A DNA stretch of 64,000 nucleotides, from assembly GCA_032718475.1 (NCBI GenBank), contig JAUCBJ010007698.1, positions 23,432-87,431 of the forward strand, given 5' to 3'. A model generated the notes under the pieces. That model did no database searches and was not told the DNA's origin. It saw only the letters and a program-made list of their open reading frames with translations. Positions 1 through 10,281 of the stretch are shown piece by piece. A program made the position numbers and the translations under genes. The DNA is from Nemertoderma westbladi (taxonomy: Eukaryota > Xenacoelomorpha > Nemertodermatida > Nemertodermatidae). How positions within the stretch are numbered: the first letter of the stretch is position 1; every line of letters begins with the position of its first letter.

Positions 1-473
1 CCGTATTTAATCTCGGTATCGTAGAAGGAATATTCCTTGAGTTCGGTTGCTCCAGCGGAAGGGCAGTTCTCGTAGTTACCGAGGGCATTAGCGAGACTAG
101 CGAACACTGGTTCAGTGGCGAACGCGAGTGTAGACACAGACTCTTCTACCGGACATTCTATTATCAGCAACTTCGGGTGTCGCAGTCTAGTTAATTGCTG
201 GACTCCTTTCTTTAGAATCTCGATTGAAACATCACGATCTCGCTTGCGACTAGAATGAAAATCCAACTGTTTTTTTTCGAGGACGAATATAGAAACCTCC
301 TGCTTGGTGGATCGTTTTGATCCGGTGTATACCTTCCAAAGAAGACCGGGTCCAGCCGAGGCCACGTGTCGGATAACTTCGTATTCGCGAGTTACCGGGT
401 TCATTAACTGGGTCCCCAGATTGGAAACACTCTGGGTAACACTGGACACCGTAGAACGCAGTTTATTCAGCAT
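1..473 (-). CDS. SCYL2: SCYL2-type pseudokinase, 5' coding end (partial, runs off the window)
   Basis: The minus strand is open from an ATG at 473-471 to base 1 (157 codons plus 2 bases) with no intron. The start MLNKLRSTVSSVTQSV, then NPVTREYEVIRHVASAGPG, KVYTGSKRSTKQ, GVQQLTRLRHPKLL and FATEPVFASLANALGN match the N-terminus and N-lobe of SCYL2 (CVAK104). SCYL2 is a clathrin- and AP2-associated protein of the trans-Golgi and endosomes that carries a degenerate kinase domain. The glycine loop here is irregular (SAGPGLLW), and the VAIK-type lysine position reads EVSIFVLEK, consistent with a pseudokinase. The last codons in the window (YDTEIKYG) fall just before the kinase C-lobe; the rest of the kinase fold, the HEAT repeats and the clathrin-binding tail lie beyond the left edge. 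Identity is seen from sequence; cellular role is known from the family. Confidence 0.93.
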   Translation of the reverse strand, partial: MLNKLRSTVSSVTQSVSNLGTQLMNPVTREYEVIRHVASAGPGLLWKVYTGSKRSTKQEVSIFVLEKKQLDFHSSRKRDRDVSIEILKKGVQQLTRLRHPKLLIIECPVEESVSTLAFATEPVFASLANALGNYENCPSAGATELKEYSFYDTEIKY

Positions 474-2176
474 GATTTAAACTGCTTTTACAACTCCAAA
501 CTCAACTCCAGAACTCCCGGTACTGCTGTACTGCCAGACTGCTGTACTGGCAGACTGAGACTGGTACTTCTGAACTTGTAGACCAGTACTACCAGCACCA
601 GCCAGATATGCCAGTATGCAGTCAGGCAGTAGACCGATGCGGGTGCGGTAGATGGTAGCGGTAGCAGGGTAGCCTACTACCGGACTACTGTACTACAGTC
701 TGACAGTTCACAGTTTTAAGAAAAGCCTTCCGCCTTCTGCCTTCCGCACGGCGGCATGCTGGCATGGGCGGGTACCGGTATATCTATTGCGTAGAGGTAT
801 AGAGGTATTATGTGCCCATCTTTATATCTGTGTGTATATGCCCCAAGAGTTTTTTTTTGTTTTTGTTTTGTATTTGTTTTTACAGAATCTATATCTTAAA
901 GTACTTCGGTTTCTACCTACAAAATTGTTTTTATACTTAATGCAATATATTAGAAATACTGGCAATATTACAATACTTAATTAGGCCTAAAATGTAGTTA
1001 ATAATAAATAAATTAATCGCTGTGTTACTGGTGCCTGAAATAATGGGACTACCCGTCCAGGTACCAGCTACACGTAGAGTACATTATGTGCATGCATATA
1101 TTATATACAATAGTTATCAATTTATTTAGTACAAATTTGCTCTATATCTGTGTAGAAATTGTTAATAAATCTTATCTTATCTTATCTTTATCTTATAGCC
1201 TAGATAGAGACTAGGCCCTACATGTAGGTAGGTGTAGCGTGTAACCTACATGTAGATACACGTGTAGGGCTGTAGGGTGAATGTAGGTAGGTGTAGTCCC
1301 ATAGATATTAAAGTAATTTATGTGTCAATTTTCAGTAACGTGATGCACGGTCGTCAATCAGGGTGTAATGGCAATCTCTGATCTCCACGGTACTTCAACC
1401 TGCAGATCTGTCTGCTGTCAGACAACAGGCAACAGCTTTTACTGCATACTGTTACTGTATAAACAGCAAACATCGTTCTGATTATTTATATTTATGACGA
1501 GTAAGGGTCTTCTTGATGAGCCACGGCTAAAGTCCCTTACTTGTAATAAATATTATAATTTGAGTATGCTTGAGAAAGGCATCGATCCATTAGATGAACT
1601 TGTTCTAATTTATATGTTGCGGAGTATATATATCCAATCCGGCATAAGGCCCCGGCGGCTTTAATTGAGTAAAATGGTCTGCCATGTTAAATAAAATTAG
1701 TACTCCGCACCAATGACTGACATAAAATTAAAAAAGTAACCTAACAGCCATCATCGCGGGACTACTGTATCGTCGACACCATCAACGACTCCCATCTGCC
1801 CCTCTTTATCAACCGTCATCCATGGGACTTGAACAGTACTTGATTACAGCATTGAAATGTTTTCGATGTTTTGTTTTGAAAGTAAAAAATATAGAAATCT
1901 GGAAGTTTTGTTTGTTTCAATTTTTCAGGCAGTCACATCCCACCAACCCACAGTACCTTCCCACTACCCCATGAACATCTGTTTCATTATATAGTGCATT
2001 TCTTTAGTATATCATCAGTGGCGGATCTAGGACCTAAATCCCATATCGGACAGTCGGAATAATTCCAATCTCGATGATGGGAATTAATCATTAAACCGAT
2101 GAGATTCAAATCCCATTTCAAATTAACAGCAAAACAATAAACGAAATTCAATAGCTTACAGTTATATTTGATTGTG
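474..2176. other. Intergenic DNA upstream of SCYL2, no gene seen
   Basis: This stretch must hold the SCYL2 promoter and 5' UTR, but I see no clear TATA box or initiator. The first 200 bases are built of short imperfect repeats around CTGTACTG and CCAGAC. Around 1168-1197 there is a short (CTTAT)n tract, and 1200-1300 is rich in the palindrome CCTACATGTAGG. A strong hairpin lies at 1498-1543, annotated separately. Nothing between 1550 and 2176 looks coding, and no LTR copy for the element on its right was found. Confidence 0.6.
1498..1543. other. Hairpin with a hammerhead-like core
   Basis: The arm CGAGTAAGGG (1498-1507) can pair with CCCTTACTTG (1534-1543), with one G-U wobble. The 26-nt interior contains TTGATGAG, a short CC/GG stem, then CTAAAGTC. 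This has the order of a type I hammerhead ribozyme (CUGAUGA, stem II, GAAA, cleavage triplet GUC, stem I). However, the core has two substitutions, five extra bases and no stem III, so I call it only a hairpin resembling a decayed ribozyme. Confidence 0.3.
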
Positions 2177-4257
2177 TTAAAAAAAAGTTTCGGCCGTCTC
2201 ATCATGCAACAATCGCTGCCTTATTGATTTGAGTCGCCTCAAAGCAAGCGGGTAGTTGTTAACGAGCTTGGGTTGTCCATTGCGCCACAACATGCCAACC
2301 TCGTAGTGGCCATTCGTGGTCTGGCGAATGGTATCTCTCATAATATTTAATGACCGATTTTCCTGTTCTGACATAGCGGTCTCGTAACTACCGGGTTCTG
2401 CTGAGTCCTGTTCTAACCATTTAATGGTCCGTTCAGTCAGCTGTCGGTCAAGCGCTGCTTGCACTGCGCCATGGTCCTCATCCACGTCTTCGTCCGCTGC
2501 GGTGGCTAGCGTCAATGTGTCTGGTAGGCTCGCAAGCCTTCCGGTGTCACTAGTCGGCGTCGAATCGTCATGTGGCGGTTTGACAACCTTCTGATCTGTC
2601 GGTAGGCTCGCAAGCCTTCCTAGATCAACGACCGGTGTCGAAGCCTGGTGGGTGGGGTCAATGACCTTCGGATTTTTCGGTAGGCTCGCAAGCCTTCCAA
2701 AACCCTCGTTCATCGAGTCATCCACAGCAACAACCCTTTGGTCTTCAGTAGTCAATACAACCTGGTTTACTGCAAGTAGTTGTAAGTCAGAGGTCCGTGT
2801 GGTCGTGTCCAGATCAGTTACGTCAGTATCGGTGGCATCTGCGTTTGCGACGCAAGTCTGTCGTAGTGCAGTCTGTACAATTGGACCACAGGAGTGTGAA
2901 GGAGAATTATCTATCGTAGTAGTCAATAAACTACATGTACTCAAAACGTCGTCCTCCTGGTCACTTACCTCTAGTGAATGCACTGGTGCTCTAGTATACC
3001 AACCTATGGGAGTTCTACATGCGTAGGGGTCGCCCGCTGTAATAATAGATGGGCGTGTCTCCCATACCTGATGTAAGTTAAACTGGTCTGTCCCAATCAA
3101 CATCGCGATTGAATGATAGTTAACAGGACATTCCGGTATTCCAAGGTGTCGGAAATACTTACAATCTTCCGGTGATTGCTCTGGCACAGGGCCGAGCAAG
3201 TTACTAAAGTCCTTCGTAGCTGCAAAGGTCAAATTTCTTACCTGAAGTAATGAGCGCTCCTCCTTGCTGTGTTCCGCTTTGGAAAGAAGAGTGTCTAAGG
3301 TTAGTTTTACTCTCGTCACAGGGATCGCTCTCTTACCATGCATGCTGCTTACAGTATACTGAGCAGTCTTACCTTTACTCATGTCAGTAACTACGTCGGC
3401 TACTTGTTCGTCGACGTAACTATGCGATGACGCAGAGTCTAGGATAGCGTATATACGCTTGCTCCCTCGGGTTCCGGTAATCTTTATAGGAATCACGCTA
3501 AACCCTTTCAATTGGTTCTGTGTGAGGAGTGTTATCGATGGTTGTTCCTCCCCCGCATGCACGTAAAAGGTGTCGTCTTCCTCCTCGTCCGATGATCCGG
3601 ATTGATCCATACAGTCTATGTAGAAAGTATGAATCTCGCGAGGCGCATGCTCTTTGTAAAGTGCGTCGCATCTAGCTGCTTTATCTGGATGCTCTCGTCG
3701 AAAGCGTTTGGTCAGAGTATGACTGTTTGTGTGAAGTAACGCGTCGTGGTTACGTCCACATAGAGGACATGTATCGTCGCTCGGGCAATCCTTCTGGACG
3801 TGTCCAGGCTTTGTACATCTCCAACAAGAATCTAAAGATCGAATCTGAAGTCTCCTTTCTTCGACTCCTAACTCCTTAAAGGTGTGACATCCACGTAGTT
3901 TATGTCCGCTATGGTTCCTGCTGTTCCGCTCGCAATATGAGCATCCCACAAAGTCCGCCGGCAACTGTTGTCGTGGCTGCTTGGTGCCGATAGGCGTCAG
4001 AACTTTAGAAGTCTCAGTCGGGGTGGCATAGGTAACAGCTTTCGCGTTCGTCGGAAATGGTTTGGTCCGAGTCGGCGCAGCAATAGCTATCCCTTCTGCC
4101 GCTATATGGTTATCGGAATAGTTGGATCGAGTCTCCACTACGGCCTCCCGCGAAATCAGTTGGTAGACGTCGGTGAGTTTTAATAGCCCACCGGCCTCTT
4201 CACGCTGATACTCGATGCGTCGCCATTCTCGTCGTAATCGATGATGAAGTCGACCGA
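2177..4257 (-). pseudogene. BEL/Pao zinc knuckles, A17-type protease and start of pol
   Basis: Open from about 4257 to 2177; the sense reads in from the previous segment, and there is no genuine start inside. It encodes a first cysteine cluster (CSYCERNSRNHSGHKLRGC) and a CCHC knuckle pair (CWRCTKPGHVQKDC then CPLCGRNHDALLH). A protease follows whose active-site loop reads AILDSASSHSYVD, where active relatives have D-S/T-G-S. Next come Thr/Asp-rich linker repeats with three GRLASLP units, and finally MLWRNGQPKLVNNYPLALRR, the sequence that opens BEL/Pao reverse transcriptase. The ORF ends immediately after this at a T-run, before any polymerase motif. The changed protease loop (A for G) suggests inactivity. 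Confidence 0.8.
2523..2698 (-). repeat. 78-bp in-frame tandem repeat carrying a 20-bp near-palindrome (3 units)
   Basis: The 20-mer GGTAGGCTCGCAAGCCTTCC occurs exactly at 2523-2542, 2601-2620 and 2679-2698, spaced 78 bp apart. On the minus strand each encodes GRLASLP at the head of a 26-residue repeat. The core GGCTCGCAAGCC is nearly self-complementary. The same 20-mer recurs elsewhere in this element in other reading frames. Confidence 0.85.
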
Positions 4258-4896
4258 TTATCCTAATGAGAACTGTCGGTGCGTTAGCGTATTCGAGTTG
4301 ACAATGGACCGTAAAGTCCCTATAGCATTCTTAATTTCGTCCGCTAGTCGTAAAAGATCGATAGGTTTCGAAATACTTCCTCCTCTACAGAGGTCTTCGA
4401 TAATGGATTTAGCCATGGCTACGTTGCCGCCGTAAATCGAATATAGACGGTCGTACAGCAACTCAAAGGCATCTGGAACACCGATGAAGGTTTCCGCTAA
4501 TCGATTCGGCTCACCAGACAGAACCTGGAGCAAGTAATTAAACTTCTCCGTCGAGGTGAAAGCACACTTAGCGATCTGGGACTCTACATAGTCTACCAGT
4601 GTGCGCCAGTGTTTCGCGTTGCCAGAGAACTTCGGCGGTTGCTGTGCCGGTAATCCGTGTCTAGCCGTGAATTTCGCAATCTCGTTAACCAAATCCAACT
4701 GTCCGCGTCCCTGTTCGGTGGCGTCGTCCAGTCGCTCCCTTCCGCGCGTTGTCCGTAGGTAGGAAATATTAACGTGATCCTCTTCTCGATGGTTCGGAGT
4801 CTGTCTAGTCTCCTGTTCTCTCCTTGGTGGTCGATGTTGTCTAGGTTGTTCTAATTCCACGCTGGTTCGTGATTGATCCGACGGTTGCGCTTCGAG
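4258..4896 (-). pseudogene. BEL/Pao gag segment with DUF1759-type domain
   Basis: This open segment follows the TGA at 4897-4899 in the same frame. It encodes a typical DUF1759 gag domain: QQPPKFSGNAKHWRTLVDYV, then KFNYLLQVLSGEPNRLAETF, AFELLYDRLYSIYGG and the helix after it. This domain is expected to form the structural capsid-like part of BEL/Pao Gag. At 4258 the frame closes, but the neighbouring frame continues sensibly (RLHHRLRREWRRIEYQREEA) into the next segment, so one indel separates them. Confidence 0.75.
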
Positions 4897-5205
4897 TCAC
4901 TCTTCTAGTTGAGCTAGTCGGTCCACCATCTCGGCGAACTGTTTGGCGCTAATCGCTTCTGCTGGTTGCAACGTGGGTTTCTGCAGGGGTGTTTCTCGTG
5001 GAGGATTTTTGATGAATTGGTTCGTCGATCGTTCCTCTCGTTTGTAATCAGCCGCCGCTCCAGTACAGAATATTTCCCGTTCCGTCGACTCCGAGTCACT
5101 GGATGAGTCACTGTCGTCCAGATAAGGTGGTTGGCGGGTTCGCATATGGCGTATTACTCTTTGTCGCGTTCGTTGAGGTCTAGAATCTACGGTTCTCCGT
5201 CGTTC

Positions 5206-5335
5206 AGTAGGCTCGCAAGCCTTCCACGAAGTCGTAGGTCTCGTTAAACTCTGTTCGATCCTGTGGGTACTACCCACATCCATCCTCCTCCATTGTTCGG
5301 TAGGCTCGCAAGCCTTCCACGAAGTCGTAGGTCTA
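5206..5335 (-). repeat. 93-bp in-frame tandem repeat carrying the same near-palindrome (2 units)
   Basis: Copies at 5206-5225 (first base A instead of G) and 5299-5318, each followed by ACGAAGTCGTAGGTCT. They are 93 bp apart, so the repeat is 31 residues. Here the near-palindrome is read in a different frame from the 2.5-kb copies and gives KACEPTE. Confidence 0.8.
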
Positions 5336-6392
5336 GTCGAACATTGTGTCAAAGGTCGAATAAAATAGTCAGGTTTCGTAGTCGGTCTATAAATGACTGG
5401 GTTCGCACAGCACATCACAGATTTAACTGCTAATAGCTTACTTACCTGTTTAACTGTCATAAACGCAGGTTCCTCTCTTCCTACAAGTAGACTACGACTT
5501 ACTGTAGGTGGACTATTTACTTGACCTGCTAAAATTGGCGATGAAGTTGCCCTAGGTTGCGGTATTTCCGTCACAACAAACCTGTTACCTTGCGTCGAGC
5601 GCACAGGTGATATTTCTTTAGGTATCGTAACAAAGACCGGTTTTATCGGAGTTGTAGTTTTGAGCATAGGAATCACTTGCGGAAAACGTTTACAGTAATC
5701 CTCGACGAACTCCTCTCCTCGGTCTATCGCTCCCACACTTCCTTCCTCGATTCGCTTCTGAATCCCGCGATATCGAGCTTCCATGCGATCCAGGGCAGAC
5801 AAGTCATGTCCAGCTCGAGATCTTATAGATCTATCTCTCGCGTCGAGTTCGAGGTCCGCTTGCGCGTTCGCTGCTTCGCACAATCTACGATTTAGTTCGA
5901 ACTGTAGTTGCATCTCCCTTTCGCGTCGATCTGCTACCTGTTGTTGTGCCGCTAATTCCGCTTCTTGTATAGCTAAATGAGCGTTTATCTGTCTCGCTTC
6001 CAACCTGGCACGAGCGTCAGATGCCGCCTTATTCCGTGCTAACTCGGCTGCGTTTACCGCCGCAACTCGTGCTAACTCGTCGGCTGTCGCCTGTTGTGCT
6101 AATTCGTCGGCTGCTGCCGCCGCAGCTGCTTCTCGCGCTAAGTCTTCTTCTAATCTCCGCATCTCAGATGCTTCGAACTCGGCTTGCGCTTGAAGTTTCG
6201 CAAGTTTCGCTACATCGTCTCTGCTTTCTCCTTCGATGTCGATCTGTGCCATCTGCCGTTGCGCTTCTTCCTCGATGACTCGTTGTCGGCGTGCGACCTC
6301 CTGTTGTTGTCGAGTAATTACAGACACTGTCCTACTAACGTCGCCAATGTCGCTCCGTACACTAACGAACGATCTATCCAGTGGTGGATTTT

Positions 6393-6412
6393 GGTAGGCT
6401 CGCGAGCCTTCC
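6393..6412 (-). repeat. Single near-palindromic 20-mer in the third reading frame
   Basis: GGTAGGCTCGCGAGCCTTCC, one base from the other copies, and here a better palindrome (GGCTCGCGAGCC is perfect). It is read as EGSRAYQ, so the family is translated in all three sense frames across this one polyprotein. Confidence 0.8.
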
Positions 6413-6608
6413 ATAGTTGGAACTTCCGTCGTCCCTTGCAGTTCGACTTCCAGTTCTTCGATCGGTACGCCGTTTCTACGAAGAAAATTGGTGAGCGTTT
6501 CCAACCTCCCGTCCAGGCAATATAGTTCTTCTTCCTCGTTGGGTTCCAATAACGCGTCCGAAACTAACTCACCTAGTAGTTGGTCAAACTGCTCCTGTTG
6601 AGCCAATC

Positions 6609-7136
6609 TTAGTCTGACTTAAACTGGATGAGGCTTTCCCTCACACTTACCAACTTATCTATTATCTTTACCTGAGTAAAGTTGTTGCCACGCAACTCTG
6701 CAAGTTCGTGTAAACCTTTAAGTTTATCTACAGAAGCATGTACCCTACTTTCTATCCTTACCTGTAATGTGTAGAACTCGTATCTCGACATCGGGGCGGT
6801 TAACTCCCGTAAAACGCGAAAACCTTCTCCGAAGTTTCGAGTTATCTGGGCCATGTGTCCTCCTATACTCCTAATGACATTTTCTTGGCTTTCCGCCAAG
6901 CTTACCATGTCTGGTTCCCGTGACCTGGTCTGCGGGACTGTAAGGAAATCTTCGATTCTGCCATCGCCACGTGTTGCGGCTTCCGGTATTTCCATTCGGG
7001 GTACCGGCGACGCACGCGGTGTGACATCGGTGGAATCTCGGGTTCTCCTTCTCGGTTTGTCTACTGTCGATCTGTCCGGGTCGCACGAGTCATAGTCGGT
7101 AGGTGGGTGTCGAGTCGAATGTGGTGTGTCACTCAT
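6609..7136 (-). pseudogene. BEL/Pao gag N-terminal segment
   Basis: The ATG at 7136-7134 opens a 175-codon segment beginning MSDTPHSTRHPPTDYD. It starts with a hydrophilic, Arg/Asp-rich stretch, followed by a helical region (residues about 75-170) without a motif I can name. The intact element at 43-48 kb also begins with MSDT, which supports this start. The segment ends at TAA 6611-6609. The next open segment overlaps it by only about 12 bases in another frame, so a one-base indel is the simplest reading; I see no convincing slippery heptamer for programmed frameshifting. Confidence 0.7.
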
Positions 7137-7164
7137 GTCTTATTATATACGTCAAGTACGGGTA

Positions 7165-7366
7165 ATAAAATGTCAAAGTATCAGAATGTCGAAATGTCAA
7201 ACGTACCTTGATATATATATATACCATATATATACCCTAACCGGTACAAATAAAATTAACAAAGTCAGAATGTCAAAATGTTTAAATGTCCAAATGTCAA
7301 ACTTACCTTGATATATATATATATACCATATATATACCCTAACCGGTACAAATAAAATTAACAAAG
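7165..7366. repeat. Direct duplication of about 101 bp in the element leader
   Basis: Two head-to-tail copies. Each contains AATGTCAAAC, TACCTTGATATATATATA, then CCCTAACCGGTAC and AAATAAAATTAACAAAGT. It lies just upstream of the gag ATG of the minus-strand element and would form part of its 5' leader. Confidence 0.8.
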
Positions 7367-9640
7367 TATATAATAAAATATGTAATAATCTAGCCTACCG
7401 GCGAAATTTGTACGAATAAGTGAGATAACAGTATACGTTACCAAAATGTAGATCAACAAGTACAAATAATAGGCAAAACAGCAACGTCTAACGGGAAAAT
7501 AAGTACCAACAACACTACTAATTAGACAGTGAAACCTACAAATTTTGAGTACTACTGTGCTCTTAAGTTTGAACGACACGAGTCGTAAAACTTACGCTCC
7601 TTTGATCTTCCAGTCGTGCAAATTCCTAAATACAAACCGGACGTGGGTCGTTCCGTTTTCGGCGTCGCGGACGAATTTTGTGTCTCCCAAACTTTGCGAA
7701 AAGCGGTCTAATCCCTCGAAGCGGTCCAGAAATGAGTCCTTGAGTCCTGAAAAGTCGAAGGTGAGAGTTTTACTTCTACTCTACGAAATGTCTTCCTAAG
7801 TACCGATACAACTTGGTCTTTAAACCCTATGTACCTTTTCAAGTACCGAAAAGTAACACCGCACACACACACGGCGTAAAACAAATTGCTATAAACTAAC
7901 TATTAGCTAGTCAAATATTAAATACGATATTAATAGCTACCCTAAAGGCCTACTGAAGCAATGTACAAAATGTTGCCTTACAGAAAGGACAAATACTATT
8001 CCTACTAAATAATTAATAAGAATATCTCTCACTGTTAGATCCTCTATGGTAAGAACTATCCCACGGCCTACAAATCTACTAATACGAAGCTATAGAATAT
8101 CCGTTACTGTAAAGTCCAGTAGTATACCGCTTACCAGATCCTAGTAACGATGTATCTTACCGTAAGATCTAGTAATGTAAACGGACTCGTACAGTATCTG
8201 ACAACAAATCCCAGTCCAGCGTGTCTAAACAAACAGATACAAATACACAAACGACTACTGGCGAGGAGCAGAGCCTAGTGTCTATTCTACGTACGTGAGA
8301 GGGTCTAATGCCTACGAACTAGACAAAAGGAAACCTGTCCTCTAACCGGTGAGGCAGATGTACAGTTACGGTGACAGACCAAACTCACGGGAAAACAATC
8401 CCCACACAGCGAATCCTAACTATCGCTGACAGACCTAAATACCGTAACTTGCCGCGGTGTGATTTATATGGTTTATATACGAGCTAGTGGGTTAACAGAC
8501 CTAGCGTAACAATACTGACACTTGTACAAAATCAGTCTAAAGGGGGTCGTGCCTAATGTACAATACCGCTGCTCAGACAAACAACAGTCTAATAAATAAA
8601 TACTCCTTCTTGCCGTAACTAAATATCAGATCCTAAATTTACAAATACGAATAGTAAATTACAGATAAATTCTGCCTAGAAGTAATCTAAAGTGCGTTAT
8701 AACTAGTAGAGCTCTAAGGGTACATATGTTTTAGGGCATGTGTGTGTGGGTGTGTTACAATAAAACAATTTTGGTGTATCTCGTTGTACTAGGTTTTAGT
8801 GATTTTCTGACCAAAACAATACTGTACGCTAGCTACGAAAATAAGCTAGTCGCGTTCTGTAGAATTTTATACTTACAAATGACGTCAAAGCTCTCTCCTT
8901 CCTATCCACAACTCAACCGGGCAATTGCGGTGTTAGTAACTACACCCGTGATCGGCACAAATACCAGATTCTGGTTGTAAGATAAGAAATAGGGGTTAAT
9001 TGCTACCGTATGTTAGCTGATCTGGTATACAAATTTGATTCTAGAACTTTGTTGCCGCAGTGGTTAGCAGCAATACCTATCAGTACGTGGCAAGGCGCGG
9101 TAGGATATTAATAAACCTCCCTAGGACAAGCGAAGTGCCGGTAGCAGAAATACTCCTTTCCTGATCAAATAACTCAGGTTCAGACAGGGGGGGGGTACTA
9201 ATGTATTCTACAAAGCAAACCGGTACCGAACTGCCAGTATTGCGATTCACTAAATTATTGAACATATGCTGTCTGTACCTAATATGTACTCGTGTACTGA
9301 CGAACGGCAATAGTTCACACCTGTGAGTGATACAGGTTAACCCAGGGATTTGCAGTACAGGGTTCGGTCTGAATCTAGTTATCTGATCCTAAATTTTACG
9401 GCGTCCCAGGACGGCGTCACGCTTACCCTGATCTATAGGTCTTACGTTGGGGCAAGGGCGTCAAACAAAGTCTTACCTTCCTCGGAAATCGGGCGCTGCA
9501 TGGCAAGGTGGAGTATTTCGAAGGGGCGAAGGGCGTGCGCGGTCTAATATAATGTGGGCACTAGCATTGTGGACATCTTCCCTGCATTGCTGACGGCCTA
9601 ACGGTCTAGGCGGCCATCCTCCCAATGCTTGGCTGTCCCA
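7367..9640. other. Leader-like non-coding DNA of the BEL/Pao element
   Basis: About 2.2 kb without a credible ORF. Base composition and motifs (frequent CCTA, GTACAAAT, AATAAATA) resemble the leader between gag and the 5' LTR of the intact element at 48-50 kb. No LTR boundary, primer-binding site or target duplication could be recognised. It is assigned to the element only by position and resemblance. Confidence 0.4.
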
Positions 9641-10039
9641 ATGGTGGGCAATTGGAAATATACATGTCCAAATGTTTACAGTATATTTACAGTTTACAAA
9701 GATTTATCAAACAGATTTACATAAGTTCCAACACGAAACTTAACAAATGTAACTAAAGAAGTGTTTGATACAAAGAGATAATGTCAAAAAATTAACATTA
9801 GAAGTGAAGGCATAAGGGGTATGATTAGATACAAGGTGATAACCGAAGGCAAACCGGCCCTTATATAGTAAATCTGGGACATAGAATCCGCTAGAACCTT
9901 CCAGAGCATTCCATGGCCTCACATTGGAGCAATAAGATGTTCCATGCCCTATGATTGGCCCAACTCATCGTTCCATATGCTGTACGCACCTCATTGGTTT
10001 ATCAAATTAGATCAAATGAAAATAAATTGCCCAAAAATG

Positions 10040-10130
10040 CAAATTTCCCGACTGGGATTCGAACTCGTAACCTATCTGTAATGTAACCAATGCCTTAACC
10101 ATCCGACCACTGCGCCATTAGATTACCTAC
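10040..10130 (-). repeat. tRNA-like sequence, probable SINE head
   Basis: On the minus strand, TGGCGCAGTGGTCGGATGG matches a pol III A box, and GAGTTCGAATCCC, about 50 bases on, matches a B box. The anticodon and T stems do not pair well, so this is a degenerate tRNA-derived element rather than a working tRNA gene. Confidence 0.5.
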
Positions 10131-10281
10131 GGGTTTTATGTGTACCAATATGAATAGGCATATTACATTACTGTAATTTAATCAAAATGCGTTGGATTTT
10201 AGAAAGTTTTTACGTTAAACTACAAATGCTACTTTATAGTGAAATAATGATTTCGGGTTGTCATCTATATAAATATCCCGT

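Larger units (their letters stand above)
4897..6608 (-). pseudogene. BEL/Pao gag middle segment: coiled coil and linker
   Basis: About 570 codons. The first third is a long Ala/Glu/Arg-rich coiled coil (for example AEFEASEMRRLEEDLAREAA) like the Ala-rich coiled coil in the intact element at 43-48 kb. The remainder is a low-complexity Pro/Thr/Arg linker. Two 31-residue imperfect repeats start with KACEPTE, and a related insertion reads EGSRAYQ near the start. All three are encoded by the same 20-bp near-palindrome in two reading frames. The segment ends at TGA 4899-4897, and the same frame continues open directly afterwards, so this is an in-frame stop rather than a domain end. The apparent TTG start at 6606 is not a eukaryotic start; translation would enter from upstream. 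Confidence 0.7.
2177..7136 (-). mobile_element. Decayed BEL/Pao LTR-retrotransposon coding region (gag, protease, first codons of pol)
   Basis: Four consecutive minus-strand open segments together form one BEL/Pao gag-protease polyprotein: N-terminal region and coiled coil, a DUF1759-type gag domain, paired zinc knuckles, an A17-type aspartic protease, and then the first residues of reverse transcriptase. The chain is broken by a frameshift near 6610, an in-frame TGA at 4897-4899 and another frameshift near 4258. Pol stops at a run of eight T bases near 2180. No reverse transcriptase core, RNase H, integrase or 3' LTR follows on the left side. Long leader-like DNA lies to the right (7137 to about 9550). 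It is either a truncated copy or a member of a gag-only family. Confidence 0.85.

Noticed and set aside
787-984. Short ORF next to the SCYL2 promoter
   Set aside because: Non-ATG start, hydrophobic random composition, no homologous motif.
10040-10130. Functional tRNA gene
   Set aside because: A and B boxes are present, but the anticodon and T stems do not pair.
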